A DNA stretch of 64,000 bases from Platerodrilus igneus. Lineage: Eukaryota > Arthropoda > Insecta > Coleoptera > Lycidae. This document shows positions 38,101 through 47,100 of this stretch, piece by piece (the stretch's first letter is position 1; each line of letters begins with the position of its first letter). The notes under the pieces were generated by a model. It worked only from the letters and a program-made list of their open reading frames with translations, ran no database searches and was not told the origin of the DNA. The stretch lies in contig JARFIW010000999.1 in assembly GCA_036346225.1 (NCBI GenBank), forward strand, positions 2,463,001-2,527,000, read 5' to 3'. The position numbers and the translations under genes were made by a program.

Positions 38101-41100
38101 CTAGGCGATTCTTATTCCACAGCACTGCGTCGTTTTGAATTATTAGAAAATCGTTTGTTGAAAAATCCTGACCTACATACGGAATATTCAAATTTCATGA
38201 AAGACTATTTAGAGTCTGGACATATGTCCACAGTTCATGAACCTCTTACACATTTGTCATCGGGATACTACATTCCTCACCATTGTGTTCAGAAACCAGA
38301 TAGTAGCACCACTAAATTGAGGGTTGTTTTTGATGCGTCAGCAAAATCATTTAACGGCAAGTCATTAAATGATGGTTTACTGATCGGCCCTAAAGTTCAA
38401 CAGGATTTATCGAGTATTTTGTTAAGGTTTAGACTACACAAATTTGTTGTAACCACTGATATTAAGCAGATGTACCGGCAAATTGAGGTGACAGATCAGC
38501 ATCGATCGTACCAACGTATTCTGTGGCGAAAGCTGAACCTATTCAAGAGTATCAATTAAACACCGTAACGTATGGGGTATCTTCGTCTCCATACTTGGCT
38601 ATTCGCGTTCTTCAACAATTAACAAGGGATAATCTTCAAAAATATCCATTAGCGGCAAAGGTTCTTATATCTGATACCTATGTTGATATAGTAACAGGTT
38701 GTGCATCCTTGGAAGAAACCTTAGAAATTCAACGTCAACTTATTTCGTTATTGTCAAGTGCATGTTTTGTCCTTAGAAAATGGGCAAGTAATCGTCCTGA
38801 ATTATTGTCATTCCCCCCCGAAGAACTTCAGCCATTTTCTTTTAATGGCGCTGACTCACTTTCCTTAAAGGTCTTAGGGTTACAGTGGTGTCCCACAAAA
38901 GACTGCTTCCAGTTCAAAGTGGATAGTACTGCACGTCCATGCACAAAACGAGTTATACTCTCAGACATAGCAAAGGTTTTCGACCCGCTTGGTTTGTTGA
39001 CCCCTGTGACCTTCCTTCTGAAAAATTTAATGCAACGGTTATGGAGTTTAGGGTTGGATTGGGATGAGGTGCCACCTTCAAATGTTGTGGATTGTTGGTC
39101 CGCATATAAACGGCAGCTATCTTGTTTAGCGACCTTATCCTTGTCACGTTGTGTTTTAGTTGACGATATTGTGTCATTGCAACTTCATGGGTTTTGTAAT
39201 GCCTCTGAAGCTGGATATGCTGCAGCTATTTATATTCGCTGTGTTTCGAAAGCGGGAATAATTTCAGTAAATTTAGTGTATGCCAAATCCAAGGTAGCAC
39301 CTTTAAACGTATTTCTGTGCCACGTTTAGAATTGTGTGCAGCTGTACTTTTATCTGACTTAATAGAATTTGTAAATAAGGTTTATAAACCGTTCATCACG
39401 ATTGATGCAATTCATGCCTGGTCTGACTCTACAGTTACTTTATCATGGATCAAATCCTCTCCACACCGATGGAAAACTTTTGTTAGTAACCGTATTACTC
39501 ACATTCAAGATAGAGTTCCTCCAACTTATGGCATCATGTAAGTGGCAAAGATAATCCTGCTGATTGTGGGTCTAGAGGTTTATTGCCTTCAGATCTTGTA
39601 TCGCACGCCCATTGGTGGTCAGGTCCAAAGTTTCTTTATTCAACTAACCGTATATATCAACCATTTAATCCATCAGACTCAGATTCCACTGCTGAGTGCG
39701 AAGAGCGAAAAGTTGTCTTAGTATATACAGTGCCAGATAGTTTGATTAATAGTTTGCTAGCTCGTTTCTCCTCACTTCGTAAACTGCAAGGTGTAGTGGC
39801 TTCGTGCTTCCGATTCATTAGAAATACGAAATTGAAAAGGCATGAAAGGCAAGGTGGTTCGTTAACTGTGGATGAGTTGTACAACGCCTTAATTTGTATT
39901 GTAAAGGTAGTTCAACATGGTGTATTTCCTGACGAACTTGTTTGTATTCAAAGTGGCAAAGTATGCAAAAAACCTATCCAAAAATTAGCTCCGTTTCTGG
40001 ATTCCAATAGTGTAATTCGGGTTGGTGGTCGTTTACGGCATTCTCAACTATCTTATGATGCAAGGCATCCCATGCTACTTCCCCGAAAGCATCGACTAAC
40101 CGAATTAATAATTGAAAGTATGCATCGTAAGCTATTTCACCCTGGACCCCAATCATTAGCCTTCTTCATCGCGCAACAATTTTGGATTCTAGGAGTTAAA
40201 CGTGCTATTAACCATGTTTAGCCAAATGCATTCGTTGTTTTAAAGTTAATCCCTCTTCGGTTGCTCCTTTAATGGGAGATTTGCCCTCTTCCCGAATATG
40301 CCAACTCAAGTCGTTTTCAAGTATAGTTTAATTGTTCAATATATCTGTATATATATATAGTAGTTTTTGTTTGTTTGTACCTTTAGTTGTAAATAAGCAG
40401 AGCTTATTGGTGAGCGGTATGTTTAGAATTAATAGGGTTATATTGTAAATTTGTGGGTGTAAACTTTGTTCGCGGATAGACTAGTATTTTAATTTAGTGA
40501 CACCACCACTCTCGACCACTCGCTGTGGTTTTGTTTACCTGGTGCATGGAAAACGGACATTCCGGGCTGTTTGCCGCCATCCTTAGAGACGAAAGGACGT
40601 GCTGTGTTGTGCCCAGAGTACAGTTGGAACGTGATGTGTTTTGTTCAGGTGAGTGTGTTGAATTTACATATAAATTGAAATACTTGGTCCCGTGTGTGTG
40701 TACATATGTATTTATGTACTGGTCCTTCGAAAATTTAGGCTTGATTAATTTATTCAAAGTACACTAACTAATGGCTTCACTAAAAACTAACCAGTTTATT
40801 GTTTGATGCTCTTGTACAAATTAATTCCACAAGAGATTATTCTTTATACTAGGAACTAATTACTAACATGTGATGTGATTTTCCAATGCTCCACCCGAAG
40901 GTACTACATTGGCCAGGATGAGAGTTTTCTTTTACCTGGAAAATTTGAAATTTTGCCGAACCTTTGCTGTTCCAAGCAAGGTAGGGATCTTTAACATGCG
41001 TGACAACACACACACACGAGACCTCTATTTTACCACTCATCCGAACGAGGGTGTATTTTTATGAAAAATGCTCACCTAACATTTTTCAAGTGGACCATGT

Positions 41101-44100
41101 CAGGATTCGAACCCAGGACCTTGGGCGTAGTAGTCATATACATACCAACTATGCCACGTAACCGTCTACTAATTACTAACAGTGGTTTCTCAAAATTCAA
41201 AAACTAAAAAGATTTCGTTAGTAATTATTACAGTTAGAGATTATATTACTGTATTACTTTCATTTTGTTAAACATCTTTTGGTTTAGTGAAATTTAAATG
41301 TATTGTAGTTTCAAGATTGTCTTTTTTCCATTTATTTGCGAGCCCGTATCATTAATTATTTATAGTGTTTAAGGATTTATTATTACGTATAGCGTCTTAG
41401 TACCCCCATGTTTACAGTTTAAGTTGGTTAAATAAATTGTGTTACTGTTATTGTTATGATACTGTTTTTATTTTATTTTATGCATTATTAGACAGACAAG
41501 TGAGCTGTCCTTAACTGTTAACAAACCTATATGTTTTTTTATTTCAGCAGGCAGTTGGGTTCTTAACTATCCTTATGCCCATCCCAATCTTCGATTGAAC
41601 TAGCCTGCCTTTGGCTTTTCTCGTTACATTACGGTAACTCGTGCCGGTCTTTCTAACTTGACGTTTCTTTTCTTGTCGGCACTCCCTTCAGGATCCGTGT
41701 TTTACCGCAACGATGTATATATTATAGAGAAGTAATTAACTATTCTGTAAAGTAGAACAGATTAACTGTATGACAAATATAAAATGTTTTAATGATCCAG
41801 CAGTACACTACACTTGATTTTCTAATGCTCCACCAAAAGATACGACATTGGCTAGGAAGCGAGTTTTTTTTACTAGGAAATTTTGAATTTTGCCAAACCC
41901 TTGCTGTTCCAAGCAAGGTAGGAGTCTTGAACGTACGTGGCAACACCTATACACAGAACCTACATTTTACCTCTCATCCGAATAAGGGCGTATTTTTGTG
42001 AAAAATGCTAGTCTAACATGTCTGGGTTGAAAACCGGAATCTTGGGCTTAGTACTCACACACATACCAACAGCCATGGAAATATCAATGTTGGTATGTAT
42101 TTCGTCATAGAAAGTGCATAGGTAATTAATTGATGAATATTTAAACTTATTTGTTTTGGGCGTTGGAAGGTAAAAAAAAGTATGAGAACCTGGATGTCAC
42201 CTTGGTGCGCTTTAAATTGCTTCGCAAATTAATTCAGTAATAATTAATTGTAAGGAATTTTTTGTATAATTAATTTAGAGATATTACATGTAATAATCTA
42301 GTTAGAAAATGGGTTGTCTGGATTATCTTCAAAGTTTCAGAAATAATTTCTTATTATATATTTTAGGGTCTAGCTTTCCCTGGTAATGTCTTTTTTTATT
42401 ATGTATTTTTGCGGTTAAGATGTTTCAGGCGGCTCCGTGGCATAGTTGGTATGTGTGTGACTACTATGACTAAGGTCCCGGGTTCGAATTCCAACATGAT
42501 CCAGCTTCTAAACAGTAGGCACAAAGTAACTTTAGGAACTTTACTATTATTAGTTGCATTACATGTTCTTATATTAGAAATGTTAGTTACTGTATATGAA
42601 ATGCTTGTATGACCAATATTGTAAAAAATGTAAAGCATAATTGTTTTAATATATAATAAACTTTAAAACTTGAAAAATGTTAGACAAGCATTTTTCACAA
42701 AAATACGCCCTTGTTCGGATGAGAGGTAAAATGGAGGTCCCGTGTGTGAGTGTTGTCATGCATGTTAAAGATCCCTACCTTGCTTGGAACGGCAAGGGTT
42801 CGGCAAAATTCCAAATTTTTCAGGTAAAAAAAACTCGCTTCCTGGCCAATATAGTACCATTGGGTGGAGCATTGGAAAATCACATGTAGGGTCAAAGTGT
42901 TTCATATGGTCTGAAATAGATATGTCATAATGTGCGATATAGAAGGGAGTGGAAGTTATCAAGTTGTTCGAATGGCGCCAAGGCATTCATTCTATATATG
43001 GATTATTTAATCATTAACTATATGTGCAGAAAGTGCTTTAAAATATGTATTGGAAGATTTACCTGTGATTCCTATTCTAAATCTCTTACCTATACCTTTG
43101 TGTTCCTGTATTTGTTGGAGAAAACAACAAACTCCACTACAAGAATGTATATATAGAATCGAAGTTGAAAGAATCCACAGCGACAACAATCATAGATTAA
43201 GAATAATATTTTTAGTTAACCAGCTTGGGAATATGCAGTAATTTAGAAAGATACGCAAGTATTATTTGTTTGTATAATATGTGCAATTCTTTAGCAACCG
43301 ATTAGTTATAATTTTAACAGTACTTATTCTGTAAATAACTAATGGGAAAAACCGAGGTCTTCTCTAATTTTTGTATGTATTATACCCCGTCCACTCACCG
43401 AACGAGCCCGGTCAATTTCTTTATTTTCTTTCTTCTTTCTTTTTTTGTGCTAGGCTACGTCAATGAACGTAGCAAATGTTATTCCATTCTGTTTCTACTT
43501 CCTTAGTATCAGTGATTTTCCCGATGTCTTTCAGAAGTTCGTTTGACTTTTTCTCAAATCTTTTATGGATATCGTTTAGTTTCTCAAAGTCAAAGTGCCC
43601 TTTTCCGTTCCTTTTTATTTAAATTTGCACGGTTTTCATAATTACTATATTGTGGTTAATGTTTATATTTGCTTCTGGGTAGCTTCTACAGTCTTTTAAT
43701 TCATTTCTAAACCGATCTTACAACAATTTGTCGTGCTGGTTAATTGGTTGATTGAATAATTAAAGTAACCCGTGAGTTCTTTAATATTCTCTGATGGAAC
43801 CAGTGAACTTTAAGGAAGGATTTCCTTAAATCTGGAACGCAAATATCTTCCAACTATGCTAGGGGTCTATTCCTCGGGTAGAGCTTATGACGATTGGTCG
43901 TGGTTCTTTTTACAAAACATTATTTGCTTACTATGGCGTAATTCATACCAAAATAAGGGTTTAGGAAGGGCGCCACCAATACATTAAATTTTAAACACAG
44001 GGTTTCCCTAAGGAGGACTTGGGAGTCCTTAGAGAGGAATATTGTATTAACTGCTTACGCAGGAGCTGTAAAGAAAATTGAATTAAATTAACAAGGTAAG

Positions 44101-47100
44101 GACACAAGAGGTATACTCTTGCTACCTCATATTAAAAAAATGCTGAAAAGATTAATTATGCACACAATTTTATAGACACAAATACTAGGCATCAAATTCT
44201 GAAAGAGCTATCAGAGCTTTTTCGTTAAATGGAAGCTACAAATATCATTGTCTCGAAGGTATTTATGCCTTTTGTTCCTTGATCTAATTACACTATTTTT
44301 GAACTCACTAGTTCAAAATAAAACAATTAATTAAATGAATTAAATGGTTGAAATATCAAATACGTTAGTGTTTCTTTTTACTACAAAAATTAACTCAAAT
44401 CAATACCCAAAATATCAGATCTGTTATTAGGCTTACAAGTTTATATGAAAATATCCAAAAATCTAATAATTCAATGTTCAAAAGCTTTAACTATAATTAC
44501 ACATAAATGAAACTTTAATCAAAACTCAATGAAGTTGCTTAATTTCGTTAATAATAAAAACGGTTATTACACTGGATTTAATATTGACAATAAAAAAAAC
44601 ATCAAAAGTCCTTTATAGTTTGTTAAGCAAAATACTATGTATAGGTCATCACAATGTGATGTTGCCTTGAATCAATGTTGGCCAAATGCGGACGTCATGT
44701 AAAAATAACAAAGAGCGCTTACCTCGTTTCAACAGGTGCTTGTTTGTGTGATAGCATTACATTGTATTAAACCAGATGTGTATACATACTGTTCCTGGAC
44801 AAACAAATGACGCCGCCTTCACATGTTGTACTGAAACCAACCTACTACGTTTTTCTTGGACCCAATTATAAGCTTACAGCGTATTTCCTCTACGCAATAA
44901 TGGAACAAACCAAAATCCATTCAAACAGTTATCAAAAAATGCAAAGCTTCGATGTATTACTGCATTTAGTTAGTTATCCAAACAATTATCTTGAGTGTAA
45001 TTATCCACATTGTTACTTGTAAATTCATCATAGCAATTTTAAAAATATCAGAAACGTTAATTATGGAACATTTAGATTGAAACAAAAGAACTGCTAAATT
45101 GAAGAGTATTCCAGTTAAATCTCAAATTTTACAGTTTCATTGCAGAACATTTTATTAAATCCAAGTACTACGGTAAAGTTGAAAGACGTTCATATTAGAC
45201 CAAAATTTATTATCGCCACATTGAAGTACTTTCTTGTTAAATTTAGAATATTACAATCAAATTGATAAATACTCATATTAAATGGTAAACTAGATGAGTG
45301 TAAGCGAAAATAAAAGATCGCATAGATCATGCAAGACAAAAATTAAACGGGATAATTTTTATAAGACAAGATAAAACAGAGTAAGACAAGATAAGACTGG
45401 ATAAGAGCGCTATAACAAAATTATTTAGTTTGTTTAAGAGATTATATCTATTTGCTTATCATTATTAAAAACACCCACTACAACTGCTCATTACATTTTG
45501 AGCTAAACACATAGGCGTAAAGCCACACGTAAATTACTGGCTAGAACTCTAAGGTTCTTCATGATGCCTTCGTGTCAAGTGCTCCAGCCAGAATTACCGT
45601 TGACACGTTGCGCACAATATATGAAAGTTGTTTGGCATTGAAATGTTTATTCAAATAGTTAGCACCTGTTGTTGGCAACCAAAAACAAGGCGGCTCCGTG
45701 GCGTAGTGGTATGTGTGTGACTACTACGCCCTAGGTCCCGGGTTCGAATCCCGACACGGTCCGCTTGAAAAATGTTAGGCGAGCATTTTTCGCAAAAATA
45801 CACCCTCGTTCGGATGAGAGGTAAATGGAGGTCCCGTGTGAGTGTTGTCACGACGTTAAAGATCCCTACCTTGCTTGGAACAGCAAGGATTCGCAAAATT
45901 CAAAATTTTCCAGGTAAAAAAACTCGCTTCCTGGCCAATGTAGTACCTTCGGGTGGAGCATTGGAAAATCACATGTAATGTTGGCAACCAAACTAGCATC
46001 TCTGTATTGTGGTTGGGCTACATGATCCCAATACGGATATTTATTTAAATGACGACGTTTACGTGTTTAATGGTACAGACAAAAATTGTTACACTGTTGT
46101 CAAACAAGAATGTAATCTATTTGATATCTCTCTGTCTCCTACTATCTTCCTCGTATATCGTCTTTTAGCATGATGTTGAAATAATGTGTTTGTGATAGTT
46201 AAATTGTGTTTATCACAAAATTCTACCAGCCTATTTCGCCTGTCATTTCTCGTAGCTAAACCAAATATACCTACTACCACTCCTTCCCTGCCCTCGCCTT
46301 ACACTGCATTAGAATCCCCCGTAATTATAAAATTTTCATGTTCTTTTATTAATCTTAGTATGTCTTCAATATCTTTGTAGATCGCTTCTACCTCCTACTC
46401 ACTGTAGCTAGAGGTGGACATGTATACTTGTATTATTACATATTTACCGGTTTAGGTTTTAATCTGATCAGGACAATCTTTCATTCTTTTGTAAGTAATT
46501 TTCTGCAGTGTCCTATCTTGTTCCGCATGACTATCCCCATACCTGAATTTCCTTCTACTGATCCTGTATGAATTACCATAAAGTCGCCACTTAAAAAATC
46601 CCCTGCCTCTTGCCACCGAACTTCGCTAATGTTCACTATGTCTAATGCTAACCAATCCATTTCAATTTTGAGATTCTCTAATGTTTCCTGTTCTTCTTTT
46701 AAACTTGTTGATCACATCCGAAGTAGACCTCTCCCAGAGATCCAAATGGAGCACTAGTTTAACTACGGAATTTTTTACCCTAAAGAATGCTATTATCTTA
46801 AATATAACAATTTTGGTACGCTGTATACTTGGGATGTAATGTGATGGGTTTCCTGTTGTCTTACACATACCAGTAGCTGCTGCCCTCTTTCAGGTACCTG
46901 TCTTAGTCTGGTTCGTTACTAAAGATCCCCGCCCACTCCCTAATTTAGTTAAACATAGTTTAGCTCTTTAGCTCATTAGAACACTCAAGCCATTCTACCT
47001 ATTCTAGTATTTTAGAACTTATTCAAGGTGCAAGTCCATTCAGAATGGAAATTAAATATAAAGTAATACAATATTAACACAAATTTTATATACAAATACG

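Larger units (their letters stand above)
34602..40221 (+). pseudogene. BEL/Pao gag-pol, split by a mariner, frameshifted and without integrase core
   Basis: Gag starts at 34602 ([11 protein letters not shown]) and includes the Pao gag segment [19 protein letters not shown]. The mariner interrupts a CX2C zinc-knuckle codon string at 35609. Beyond 37077 the frame continues with [15 protein letters not shown]. Protease: [12 protein letters not shown], where the usual Ser after Asp is Asn. [24 protein letters not shown], then YVDIVTG near 38690, where the catalytic YVDD has lost one Asp codon. RNase H region: [12 protein letters not shown]. Integrase zinc region: [23 protein letters not shown]. 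Frameshifts, each consistent with one missing base, lie near 38530, 39309, 39530 and 40220. The coding part stops just after the integrase zinc domain; no core or later domain exists before the 3' LTR. Confidence 0.92.
33510..40763 (+). mobile_element. BEL/Pao LTR retrotransposon with identical LTRs, carrying a mariner
   Basis: The two 344-bp LTRs (33510-33853 and 40420-40763) start TGTTTAG and end AAAGTACA, and by eye they are identical. The insertion is flanked by a 5-bp target duplication, ctaac (33505-33509 and 40764-40768). Five-base duplications are usual for BEL/Pao elements. The total length is 7254 bases, of which 1466 are a nested mariner (35611-37076). Between the LTRs lie a 750-base leader and a gag-pol frame. 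The integrase core and everything after it are missing. It sits in the large second intron of ktub, in the opposite orientation to the gene. A clear tRNA primer site (TGG start) is not seen after the 5' LTR. Confidence 0.95.

Noticed and set aside
45690..45760. tRNA gene
   Set aside because: A and B boxes are present, but the sequence is the head of a SINE with target duplications and I could not form a proper cloverleaf.
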